DNA from: Purshia tridentata
Lineage: Eukaryota; Streptophyta; Magnoliopsida; Rosales; Rosaceae
Length of the DNA: 64,000 nucleotides
Assembly: GCA_003254885.1 (NCBI GenBank)
Contig: QANT01008670.1
Location: 1-64,000, forward strand
Reading direction: 5' to 3'
Under the pieces are notes generated by a model. It was not told the DNA's origin. It was given only the letters and a program-made list of their open reading frames with translations, and made no database searches. Below, in pieces: positions 47,126 to 59,300 of the stretch. Position 1 is the first letter of the stretch. Every line of letters begins with the position of its first letter. Made by a program: the position numbers and the translations under genes.

Positions 47126-50100
47126 TTTGAGTCTCTCTCTCTGTTTTGAAGTTTTTTTGAGTAATAATTGAGTTGGAGTGTGGAGGGAAGAGCTTATGGT
47201 GTAACTGTAGACACAGCGCGATTGGCCCAATGAGGCGGGAGGGAATCCAGAGAGCGACACGTGGGCGGAACTTCGTGGTGGGAAAAAGTTGTTACGTTAT
47301 CTTGTGGTTGGCTGTGCTTTGTGGGGTGTTGGGCGCGAATAGATGAGTCAGAGGTTAGTGTGGGGGCCCGAGACACGCTGCTTGGGTTTTAGTCTTTTGG
47401 ACCAAATGGGCCCACCCGGAGTGCCCAAGATTCGGCACTACACGTGTCAAAATCAAGAGAAGTTGTGGTGGAGAATGCTTGGTGCGTTTTGGCACTGTCG
47501 GACTTGCCGACTTGGATGGATGGGATCGGACAGTACAATCCGAGTTGGCCTGTAGGTTTTGTTTGGCTGCCTGGATAATGTAAGGGGATGGCCAACTCTT
47601 CCTATGCTAACTAAATTTCAATTTTTTGTTTTAAATTAAAGGGAATTGAATTTTTGAGCTTTTAACTGCTTGTAAATTGAGTGGCCAAAAAAAAAAACTG
47701 CTTCTAATTTTATAATATATCTTTGTTTTCACGTGAACATATATATTTCTTTTTTATATATTTTGAAATGGGTATGTTTAACTAAGAATGATATAGACAT
47801 TTATCCACAATTTCATTTGCATGGATGACCATAAATAACTGTAGCAATCATAATATCAACCATATATTACCTAGCTATCATCAATCACAGGGTAGACATG
47901 AATCCCCATGAAAGCTACCGAAGCTAAAAGCAAGTATAAAGCTGCAATTGAAAAAAAAGGAAAAGAAAAAAAGCAAGTTGAAAACTTGAAAACAAATCTC
48001 GATTGTAGTTGTCAACTAGAAAATTTCATTGTAATTTCCAACCACAAGTAAAGTAGTGTAATGGGTTTAATTGTTTTATGAATCATAATAGGGTTTTACA
48101 GGCTTCGAAGAATCGAATTGGTTATTGTCTTTTCATAATATATTTGTCACATTCAGTGATGAGACATGGAACCTGAAAATTGAGCACTTCAGTACCATAC
48201 GTATTACGTGTATATAACAGAAGGAAATGCTGACTCAGACAAGCCTCTAGGGGAAATTTCTGCAGCCAATAGGGCATTGCCACGTACATGAGAAGCGACT
48301 AGATTAGGATGCACCAGAACCACAAACCCTCACTTCTTGCTCTGCTGGACACATCATTCATGTACATATTGATTTGCCCTGGTATTTTTCCCCAACCATA
48401 AGTAGTGTTTTCAGTGTTTTGGTTACAATTGCACATCTTCAACTTAAACTCTTAATCGACTAATCGACTGTACCATCACCTATTATGGAAATTAATTATG
48501 TTGTCATGATGATTAACCGAGCACTGTAGGTAAACAACATTTCAAGTCGCACCTTAGTTTGTCAGCTTTATACATATACATATTAGTATGTATTTTAAGA
48601 ATTTATAAGTACACCATATATGCATACATTATACATATGCTAGTACCAATTATTTGCATACACGTATGCTACTACCAGTCCTCAAATCACACGCAACAAA
48701 ATAAAAGGACTAGATTTAGTTTAACTCAGTTTAACCAATTCAGTCCATGATAGACCCTACACAAAACCTCACTCTTCTCACTTTACTCAGGGGAGGAGCT
48801 ACATGTGGGCCTAAGGTGGCCCAAACCCCCACCCAGCCCACATGTAACTTTATATAATTTCAGAAAAATTTAAACAATATTTTGAAAAATTTTAGAAGAA
48901 ATTTGTATAATGGCCCCCTTAATTAAGATATTTGGATTCTTTGCCCCTTTAGAAATTTTTCATTTTAACTCTACTTCTAACGCTCTCCCCCTTGCTCGCT
49001 TTTCTCACTTTACCTCTTTCACTCTTCGTCAATCTGTATCTCAGAAATAACCGCAGACATCTAAAAAATTGCGACAATTTTAGATATTTAAAAAACATGA
49101 CGATTACCGATACCTAAGCAACCGCAACAACGACGAAAGATGAGATGCTTTGGTACTTTTAATTGAGTTGATATATATCTACAATATTTGTAGTAACCAA
49201 ATCACCATTTTCAGGTATGATCTTCAATTAATGTTTTTTTCTCAATTGTGGTATACATTATTTCTTATTTCAGTTTACAAAATTCCTCTCTAATTTTACA
49301 TAAATTTATGTTTTGTGTACTGGTTTTTACAGCTAGGTTAGAAAATGGATAGTTACATTTAAATTTAGATGAGTTGATTTAATCAATTTTCTATAAGTTT
49401 TTTCTTTTCTAAATTTAGTTTTAAAATCTACAGATTAAAACTACATTAAAGAAGTTTGTAGATTTTTATCTAATTGTGTCAATATCTATTAAAAAATATA
49501 AAAATTAGATTTAGAGGTTAAGAGATTTGGATACTCTGCTAATCCCTTAGAGGTAAGAAGTATAGATGTAAAATATTTTAAAATTTTTGGAGTATTGAAA
49601 CGTTTTAGTAGGAAATACATTAAAAAAAAATTTTAAAATTTTTTAATACTTCCTACATTTTCTGTGGCAGTACTTGTTGACAAAACCACGTACCAAATGT
49701 TTGTCAAATTCTCTGACAAATAGAAAAAGAAATTTGTCAAACTCTTAAGAAACAATTTTGCCCCTTCAACCAAACATTACCATAAACATTCTCAAACACA
49801 CCCCCAAATAGATGGCATCTGCATGTGGATTTGAATATAGGAAGTGGAGGATTTGGGAACCATATGCCACGTGTGGCATTCTGATTGTTTGGAAACATGG
49901 AATATGGTGTACCATACAACAGGGGTTAATTACTGGTGTTTCCTTTTCGAGTAGGAGCGTATCAGCGTGGATTTATTTATTTTTGATATTTTGTTTTCAT
50001 TGTTTGAGATTTGAATCATTTGATCAATCTTTCTTTTTTCATAATTGATTTGATTGGATTTGAATGTCTATGTTTTAACTTGTTAACTTTTGGGGAGCAA

Positions 50101-50915
50101 TTGTGATTTGTTGAATTGATGAATCTTGATGAACTCCATCCAAAACCCAATAAAAGGAAAAAATTGAATCTTGATGAACATTTTGTGTGTTCTCTTTACT
50201 TGGATTGCTATGTTTGTTAGCTTGGTTTGTAAAATCCTTATAGCCCTCATGTAATGATCGAACCCTTTTGTTTCATGGAATTTACTGCACTATTTTGTTT
50301 CGTCGATTACTCTGATGTTGTGGTAATCTTCTTCTTCTTAATTCCCATATGACTCTGACAGTCTGTGTGTGCATAAACTAATATACATGTGACATGTGGG
50401 TCGGTTTTGTGTATTTGCCAAGAATTATATGGTAGATTGAGACTTTTTGAGTGTTGGATGTTCCCAGTATTTGTTTGGTGTTTTAGATTTATTCATCACC
50501 ATTTACTTGCTTAGTTAGTTACGCTTGCTATTTTTGGCTGGTCAGAATTGATAAGAAAGAAAGTGAATATGACTGGGTTTAGACTCAGGTGTGTCATTTT
50601 CAAAGTTTCCTTGACTTTGTTTCAGTTTTCTGGGATCTGGGTTGTGCCTATAATTGCAAACTTTCATGATTTTTGGTGGAAATTTAGATTTATATATTGG
50701 TCTGAGTATTGCCTATGCTATGGTGACATGCCTATAAATGCTACTATCATTGATGAATTAAAACTTCTTTAGTAACAAGTCAGTCCTGTAATTTATGCTA
50801 CATGAGAAAATGATTTTAGGTAGGAGACATAGCAACTTCCAACTGCACTCCCTCGTTTGAGAGAACATTCATGTGAAAATATTGAAGTACAAATCTTCCA
50901 CCATAATTCGAGTCA
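47126..50915. other. divergent promoter region, CO-like to F-box gene
   Basis: The left 500 bp form the CO-like promoter, relatively GC-rich. From 48788 a sequence beginning CAGGGGAGGAGCTACATGTG looks like the end of a plant hAT family (CAGGGGCGGAGC...), but the other end was not found; a truncated copy is possible. 49400-49640 is AT-rich with short A/T palindromes. The remainder holds the F-box promoter and leader. No further gene recognised. Confidence 0.45.
47258..47446. promoter_or_regulatory. two G-boxes upstream of the CO-like gene
   Basis: CACGTG occurs at 47258-47263 and 47441-47446, 133 and 316 bp upstream of the start codon. G-boxes are bound by bHLH (PIF, CIB) and bZIP factors that link light and clock signals to CO-type genes. 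That these two are used is inference. A third palindrome, TGACACGTGTCA (47046-47057), lies inside exon 1 over the first B-box codons. Confidence 0.4.
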
Positions 50916-52445
50916 ATGGCTCTCTCATCCCAAGAATCAGTGAACAAGAAGATGAAAAGGTCTCATCAGTCTTCTGCAACTGATAAGGAAAGGAATATGA
51001 ACATAGATAAGATTAGCGATCTGCCTCGGCCTCTATTGGACAGCATCCTAGTTCAAGTACCACTTAAAGAAGTTGTGCAGACCAGTGTCTTATCCAAAAA
51101 GTGGAGGCATAAATGGACTAGCCTTTCACAGTTTGTTATTGATGATAAATGCATCCCAAAATCCATATCAGACAAAGTGGAAAGATGGGAAGTGATCAAG
51201 AAAATTATTCGTCAAGTTCAATCAAATCACCCCGGCGGTATTGAGAAGTTTAAGCTTTCTGCTTATTGCCACCCAGACCATTCTGATTTATATCAGTGGC
51301 TTTCTTTTATAGCTACCAGAGGTCTCAAGGAGTTGATCCTACAAGAGTTTGATTCTGCAAAACGTTTTAGGTTGCCTTTTTGCGAACTTACGTCCCCAAA
51401 ACTGAATCGTTTGGAGTTTTTCGGTTGCATGATCAAGCAATCTGATGCATTCACTGTATTTAAGAGTCTCACAATCCTCCAGATCAATCAAGTTTGTACA
51501 ACTAGTCGCGTGCTAGAACGTATAATTAACAACTGCCCTGTTCTTGAAAGGTTGACATTGTTGCACATTGATCATGCAGTTGTTCTTAGAATCCACAACC
51601 CGAACCTCAAGTATCTGAAAATAGATTCCAACTTTGATGATATACATCTTGAAAATAGTCTATCTCTAGATAGTGTTGACATTACCTTGAGGACGAGGGT
51701 CATATCCCATTTCTTTGGGACTGGAGTAGGCAATTTAACCAGGGTTATTGGTCATCTGCATGCTATTCAGAGACTGACCTTATCCAGCACCGCCTTGGGG
51801 GTAATTTTTCTTATCTTTCACTTTCGATTTGGCCTCAGTTTTAATATTGGTTAGCTTAACATATTTCTGTATCTTGTATGATTGTTTGTGCATTTGTTGC
51901 CAGTTTCTGGCTAATGACAATGTACCAGACAGACTTCCTACTCTGCTTCACCATCTGTCAGTTCTGGAACTCAAAGAAGTAAGGTTGGACTGCATGACAG
52001 AAGTGATGGTTTGCCTCAACTTGTTTAGAAGTGCTCCAAACTTGGAGAAACTGTTCCTTTCAGTGAGTTTCTCTGGAAAACTAGCTCTTCAATTCAAGCT
52101 TATTTTATACACATTTCTAGGCCTTTGAATTACAACATGACTTTGGTTTCTTTCCTGGACTCATAGGTTGCTAGTACAACTGAGTATGCCAAACCTGTTG
52201 TGGAGCACCTCATAACACAGTATGTGACTAATCTGCACTTTCACCGACTTAGAGTAGCAAATGTAAGAGCTGTCCGTGGTGTTAGAACGGAATGGATATT
52301 TATCAAGTTTATACTGGCTCGATCACCCATGCTGGAAAGACTGACTGTTGTACATTATGGAACCTATGTGAGGCTTCCTGAAGATCTGTTAGAGCAAGTG
52401 AAGCCGGCTTCGCCACAAGTGAAAATTTTTAATTTATCCTTATAA
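50916..52445 (+). CDS. F-box/LRR/FBD protein (At1g13570-like), 3 exons
   Basis: Exons 50916-51800, 51904-52062 and 52167-52445 join in phase 0 at GT-AG junctions to give 440 aa. The F-box (about 33-72) contains ISDLPRPLLDSILVQVPLKE and SVLSKKWRHKW. Leucine-rich stretches follow (LTILQINQV, NCPVLERLTLLHI, NLKYLKI, HHLSVLELKEVRLD). The last exon is FBD-like (FIKFILARSPMLERLTVVHY). Such proteins are substrate receptors in SCF ubiquitin ligases, joining SKP1 through the F-box; the target is unknown. The closest Arabidopsis type I recall is At1g13570. It is divergent from the CO-like gene and convergent with the NIK gene, whose 3' end is 1 kb away. All three exons look intact. Confidence 0.88.
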
Positions 52446-53434
52446 GCTGAGCAGCCTGAGCTCATCCTTTCAGGCATTCCATGTTTTCTTTACATACAGT
52501 AGGTAGAAACTTAAAACTTAAAAGTAGCTCCTGTTGTTACATTATAACATTTCTATTTGGTACCTTTTTTAGCAGATAATAAGCTCTTTAATATTTAAAG
52601 ATTTGGTACCTTCTTATATTTATTGATTTTATTATATTGATGCTAGTATCTTGGGATAGAATGTTTATTTTTTGTCAGATAGTCTAACAACATAGTATAT
52701 ATGCTAGATTAATTTCCTCTTGGGATAAGTACTGTGACTGCAGAAATCTGCATGCTATTGCACTAGAAAGTAGGCAAAGTTCCTTTAGAAATGGAAATCC
52801 TGGCAGTTGGCAAAGTATGTCAGAATGTATACTTATTCCAACACTCTCTTCTGTTGAATGTTGGCAATGGGATTTTATTTTTGGGGCATGCTGTTACATA
52901 ATTTTAGTGGGAGATAAACAAAGAATTTCTGAGGGGCTTGTGATATTGTGGCACCTATGTAAGACTGACCAATCTAGGACCTACTTCATGTGACAAAGTT
53001 GGGAAAATATTTAGTCCTTAAATTACCAATGTAGAACACAGCTTTGGCTTCAGTTTATTACCAAACCATGAAATTCTTGGACGAGATTTTCTTCATGCCA
53101 CATTATGCAGTGCACTTGGATTTAAAAAGAGAATGAGGACAACAATCACAGAGCTAGTCAACAACATTGTTCTTGCAACCTCAGGATTTAAGTAGTGATT
53201 CCTTAAAACTTGTCACTCAGTTGAAATACTGATGACATAAATTCTGAACCTAAGAATGTCAGCTTATTCAACAAGAATCTGTACAATTGGAAGAAAACAT
53301 CAAAACTTTTGGAGCTCTGAAACACTGCTATTATACAACATAAACTTTCAATATTCATGTAACCTAGTAGGTTCAACTATAATTTGTTGCTATGATATGC
53401 ATTCATTTAAAGCGCAAAATTTTCAAGTTGGAAA
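52446..53434. other. spacer between convergent F-box and NIK genes
   Basis: Carries the two 3' UTRs. No coding region or repeats of note seen. Confidence 0.5.
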
Positions 53435-56360
53435 TCACCGTGGACCAGAGAGTTCCATTGCTTGTACTAATAATGAAGAGTCATCTGTGAGATCAGAGTA
53501 TCGGTCTGATGAGGAAAATTCAGGGGCTTTGGACTTTGTTGATTCAACTTTTTGAGAGGCTTCCCATCTTTCCACAAGCCCATCACCTTCAAGCATTCTT
53601 ACCACTTCAGACATTTTAGGTCTATGGCCAGGAAGGTACTGGGTGCACAAGAGTGCCACTTGAACCATTTCCTCAAGTTCAATCCGGTCGTAGTTAACTT
53701 TGAGATCCTTGTCCACTAGCATTTCAAGCTTCTTCTCCTGATGAATCTTTTTAACCTGTGATCATATGAATTGGACTAGTCAGTTGATGATACTATAGGA
53801 AAGTAAAAACTGCATAGGAGTTGTGTGCTCACCCAATCAAGTATGGCTCCTTTCTGGTTAGCTGCCTTGCCAAATTCTAGTGCTCTCTGGCCTGTGATTA
53901 GTTCAAGGAGAAGGATTCCAAATCCAAAGACATCTGTTTTCTCAGAGGACTGGCCTGTGGAAAGATACTCAGGGGCTATATGCCCCACAGTACCCCTCAC
54001 GGCTGTGGTGACGTGTGAATCTTGGTGATCCAAAAGCTTTGCTAACCCAAAATCTCCCACCACAGCTTCACAGCAGTCATCAAGAAGTATATTTGCGGCC
54101 TTCACATCCCTGTGAATTATTTTGGGGTCACACTGCTCATGAAGGTATAATAATCCTCTTCCAGCTCCTAAGGCAATCCGCTTCCTAGTGCCCCAATCCA
54201 AGACTGGTTTACCTGTCAAGAGATCGATAAGATTCAACGTTAGCCACACATAATATGACTTCTAAATGATCAGGTACAGTTAGTTTTATCTATTGATATT
54301 TTACCTTTGAGACGGGAAGCAACGCTGCCATTGGACATGTAAGGGTAAACTAGAAGTCTTTCTGTTGGTGTGATGCAAAATCCATAGAGCCTGAGAAGGT
54401 TGCGGTGAACTGCTAGGCTAATCATTTCAACTTCAGTTTGGAATTGAATCTCTCCCCCAAGTGCACTGCCATCTTTAAGCCTCTTGACTGCTACAACAGT
54501 GCCATCTTGGAGAGTTCCTTTGTACACATGTCCAAAGCCGCCCTTTCCTAGTATGTTCTTGTTGGTGAAGTTGTTTGTTGCAATCTGAAGTTCCCTGAAG
54601 TGGAATTTCTTCAAGTTCCCAAGGGAGATTTCTTCATGATGCTTGTCTGAAATTTCAAAACATATGGCATTAAGTAGAGGGATTGGTTATCCAATTGGTT
54701 TCGCAGTACAATTATTAAAGGTTGTATCAATCCTTTAGTTAATGATGTGTTATCATTCAGAACATACCCTTAACATCAAAGAATGTCTGTTGGTTGCGCC
54801 GTTGCCTCAACCACATTAGTACTCCAAAACCAAGAGCAATCAGGCAGAGGCATCCAAGGCTCAAACCAAATGCAAGCGCTATTTTGCGACTTTTAGGTCG
54901 TCCAGGAAGAGCCGCTTGAGAAGAAAAGATCAAAGTGAAGTCAGAATCAGAAAAAATAACTGAAATTTCACTGTAGAAACTTTGAAGTAGTTTATGCAAG
55001 AATTCTCAGAAAAAAAAGTTCAAATTCCATACGTTGTGAACTATTCAAGTTCATGGACATTGGCATCAGTGTCATCCCATTGCAGTCTGGTTCAGAACCC
55101 GTTGGACAGATCAGAGGATTTCCAACTATGCTGAAACAACAGCACGAGAGAAGGGGGGGGGGGGAATAATTTAGTAATAAATTCTGTTATATGAGAGAGA
55201 GAGAGAGAGAGATTACTTGAATGTTTTAGCCGCAAATCTAGGTACAGGGCCACTCAGATTATTGTAGGACAGGTCTCTGGCTTGCACAAGATCACAGAAT
55301 GACAAAGCTTACTTCAGATTCACAGTTAAAATAAGATATGATATGCATGCATATAACAGTAAGATAGAAATGGTCAAGAGATTTACAGAAAGGCAAGCTG
55401 GGTCATGTTGGCCAACGACATTGGAAATGCTCCAGTGAGACTGTTATTATTAAGCCTCCTAAACCCATTTGAAATAATCCATATTAGCTTTAGAAACAAA
55501 TAGAGAGAAAGTCATTCTAGTTCATGTGCATGGATCACAGACGCTTACAAGTATTGGAGGCTTTTCAGGTGACCAATAGAGGAGGGAATTTCCCCAGTTA
55601 AGAAGTTATTGGAAACATCAAGTGTAAGAAGCTTTGAGAGCCTCCCAATCTCCGCAGGGATTGGCCCTGTTATGTTGTTGTTCTGTAAGAGCCTGCAAAG
55701 TAGTACAGAACACCAGACCTTATTAAATTCAATGAAAACAAGAACCATTGCCATTTTGAAGGTCTAAAATTTGGCCGTTGTTTAGTACTTACACAATCTG
55801 AAGATTTGTCAAGTTGCCAATGCTTGGAGAAAGAGTGCCAGATAAACTTTGGCTCGGAGTCCCTCTGCAAAAAAACAAAAAAAAAAGAGACCATTTCCAC
55901 TACTTCAAAATGCATTCGTCAAGTTTGTGATTTTCTACTGATCTTGTAGCTCTCAGATGAATTTAAATTTTCAAAAAGAAAATTGCAGTAAGAACTCACA
56001 GGCCAATAACCAGACTTTCAGGAGAGCAGGTGACCATAGTCCAGCTACATGGATCAACAGAGTCCGTATCCCAATTGTCTAGCACACCATGAGGATCCTC
56101 CAGGGAATTCTTTATACCCATTAAAGCTTGCACTGAGATGAAAACACCCAGATGAGAAGTCTGTACTTTCTTACTAATTAAATCTAAAGAATGAGCCTTT
56201 CTTGTAGTTATGTGAGGGAATGAAGAAGAAAAATTTCCAAGTTACCTTCAAAGTTCACACCCTTGGGAGAAAGCAATCCATTTCCGTATGTCCAAGACAA
56301 CAGAAATGCCACAAAACAGAGAGCAGCTTTTGTTCCTCTCATTCCCATTGATTTAAACAT
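53435..56360 (-). CDS. NIK1: NIK1-type LRR receptor-like kinase, 11 exons
   Basis: Exons 56360-56246, 56132-56000, 55864-55793, 55692-55549, 55458-55387, 55276-55217, 55130-55033, 54914-54768, 54646-54305, 54212-53833 and 53755-53435 join in consistent phases at GT-AG sites to give 627 aa, close to NIK1-3. It has a signal peptide, an N-terminal LRR cap with C-x6-C ([12 protein letters not shown]), about five LRRs from exons 3-6, a membrane span at 243-267 and a kinase domain. The kinase carries GKGGFG 314-319, K335, HRD 428-430, DFG 448-450, and T463, T464 and T469 matching Arabidopsis NIK1 T468, T469 and T474. The C-terminus ([20 protein letters not shown]) is typical of NIKs. NIK1 is a plasma-membrane kinase in antiviral translation control and immunity. 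NIK1 rather than NIK2 or NIK3 is favoured by synteny. Confidence 0.93.
55153..55212 (+). repeat. G12 and (GA)10 tracts in a NIK intron
   Basis: A run of 12 G at 55153-55164 and (GA)10 at 55193-55212 lie in the intron between exons 6 and 7 of the NIK gene. Likely length-variable. Confidence 0.85.
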
Positions 56361-59300
56361 CACACAATTATAAGATAAACCCAGATGCTGAAGCCTTTGC
56401 TAATTGTGTGACTGATAGTGCTAGTGTGGTAGTGTGCTCTGCTAGGAAAACCAAATCTCAACTGGGCTTGTTTGGTTAGAGTTGATCTTCAAATTGGTGC
56501 AGCCTCACCTCTTGCTCTCCATGCGAGTATCCCATCCACCGAAAATCTGTGTTAGACCCAAGAAAAAGCCACTTCTTTTGGTGGTATAAAAAGAACTAGC
56601 ATGCCTGTCATTGAGTCATGAGGCCGTGAAGAAATAGTTTATAATATCTCTGAGCTTAAAAAAGGAACTGTTCAAACGGCAAGGAGAGAATAGGAAATTC
56701 AAGACAGTATATGTATGTATATTACTCATGCATTTGCATAGAAAAGGTTCTGTTCAAAAATTCCATTACTGCTACAACACTTAAAACCCACAAAAAAAAA
56801 TACAGGAGTCATACATATCATTTACCTAGAGATGGGTGTTACTTATTATAAGGCTGTATTTTTTTTTATTGGATTTTTCTGAAATTTCTGACAGATAATG
56901 GTGAGAGTGTGTGTGTGGAACTGGAAATGCCTTGCTTGAGGCTGTGAGGAATCCAACATTCCCTGAGCTTGGCCATTCAGTAAAGTTACAAAAACATCGT
57001 CTTCTTTTTCAAGGAAATGAGAATGTGAGAATCTCGAGGAGGACTTAGTGCTTGGGACATGAGAAACTGATGGTGGATTTGGTCACCCACTACCAAGACT
57101 TCTATCAGACTATGACCATGTCCATCAGGATCTTTGTTCCTTTTTTTTTTTTTATGTACACCACGCACAATAACAATATTATATGTTATATACTTGTTGT
57201 ATTATTATTATATACACATTTTTTAATCACAATTTGGTTTCTTTTGGGCTGGAAATGTTGGATGTGCTTTATAGATTCCACAAACCACTATCAGCTAACA
57301 AATCACACATGCTGCTCACTCTGTAGTCTTTACCTTCAGCGGACAGTCATTCCCAAAATTTGTTCAAAAAGAGAAACTTTAAAAAGCAAAAGCTGCCATC
57401 CCAAACGCCTTTTTCCAGGAGGACCCTTCTCTCCCTCCAAATTATATGAGACCAAATAATACATACTATTTCATCTTTCTAGCTGCAAGCCAAACAAGTT
57501 TTTTCTAGGCAAATCCCGGGAATCAATCACCCTTCCTATGTCATCAATCTCTGTTTAAATGGAGAAACTTGGCAAGAGCCGAAACCATATATGATTAAAA
57601 ACGATATATGCGCTAGTTATATACAGTCTCTCACTCATAATATGCATATAGGTGTATACATGCATGTTATGAAAAAATATCATACACAATTGGTGACGTA
57701 TACAAAAATTATGCTCGGATAATCTGCGTCTAAAGAGCTTACTTGTTATGGGATAAAGTTTTTATTTATAATTTTAATTTTCTTGATGAGGAGGAAATTG
57801 ATGTAGTTAAATAGCCAAACACACTATTATAAACAAGAAAATGAAATTGACCAAACACAAGAAAATAACAGAGTTATTTAATAATGAAGGCAGCTAGGCA
57901 TTATCGTCCCTTTCTTCACATCACCTCAACCCCCAAAAAAGGGTATACCCACTACTAGATTCTCACCGCTCTGGACCATAACCTTAGATTTTGAATCCAA
58001 TAAACCCAAGATAAAGTTTAACTCACCCTTTGTCTGCATTGCATGCCCCTTTCTCCTTTTTCTTTTATAAAATTGACAAGATGTAATGTCCATATTATAC
58101 AGTATGATACTGAGGCAATGACAACAGCCTAAGAAAACAGGATAAGTGCACAGAAAATGTGATTTGGCTTATGCTCTTTACACGTGGCGTCCTACGATTG
58201 GTTTGTCAGAATCTTTCTTGTACCTTAACTTCACCCAATCGTGGCCCTAGGTAGCTAGCAAAAGGAGGCTAATTGCATTTATGGAAAGAGGAAAGGATGG
58301 TGAAGATCAAAGACATGGTTGAATAAATTTGGGCATGCAATGGGAATTTAGTTGTATGACGCTGATCGAACAAGATGTGTACCCTTTTGTAATTAAATTA
58401 ACCCCATATCTTAATGTTTGTGATTTAATTAGGGGTCAGTCACCCAATATATCATATCATTTCAGATTCATGTTTAAATTTATTATTTGTGTCAAGACAC
58501 AAAATTAACTTATTTATTATTTTTATTAGTAACTCAAAATCATGTACAGATTTATGTCAAATAATAATTAATTGCATGGTGTTATATTTAATTTTGATAT
58601 TTTGTTTAAGAAAAGAATCACTGCAGTAGGGTCCTCTAAAATGGTGGGCAAGTTGTCTAATTGCAAGGCATACTTTTTGGGGTTGTTTGCTTATGCTCTC
58701 CGCAAAGGCCTTAGATTTGGAGAAGAACAATCATTAGGCACCACTTAAAGTTAAAACCATCTATTTAAAACACTTTCCTTTTTTATTTAAACAATCTAAT
58801 CTAATTAACATCTTTCATTATCTTGTAACAAAAAGAAAAGAAAAGAAAATTAAAAAAAGCATCTTCCATTGATTACTGTTTCTATTTCCATGGGAAAAAA
58901 AATGTAAAAGCATGTTTCAAAATTTTTTGGTCATTCTCTTGTTGATTCCTTCTTCACAAACTAATTCATGAGAGCTCTCTCTTTTAATTTTCTGTGTTCT
59001 TTAAATAAAAAAGAGAAAGAAAGAGGGACTAGATAGAAATGAGAGAGAGGGAGAGTCGAACAAGAGCATTTGGCAAATGAGTAGGAAATAATTGTCTCTT
59101 CCACTAGCTGTTGAACTGAGAGGTACTGAGGTTTGAATAGATGGATTCAAAACAAGAAGAGCTAGCTCTCCAGGCCTCCACTTAGGCTTCTATAATAGAA
59201 CGATTTTAAAAAACCAAGTACAGACCCACATGCTTCTTGCTTTCATGCTTTGGCTATGCCATTGAGTACATGACATTAGAGAGCAAACAAACCAAAGTTG

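Noticed and set aside
46696-47130. Cys/Arg-rich alternative frames over the B-box region on both strands
   Set aside because: This GC-rich part of exon 1 is open in several frames. Only the minus-strand frame has the B-box ligand spacing and continues into the CCT exon.
47126-47260. N-terminal extension of 45 residues for the CO-like protein
   Set aside because: The extension has no family similarity, and the next Met (MSKEESNG) is followed directly by the conserved region. It is probably 5' UTR.
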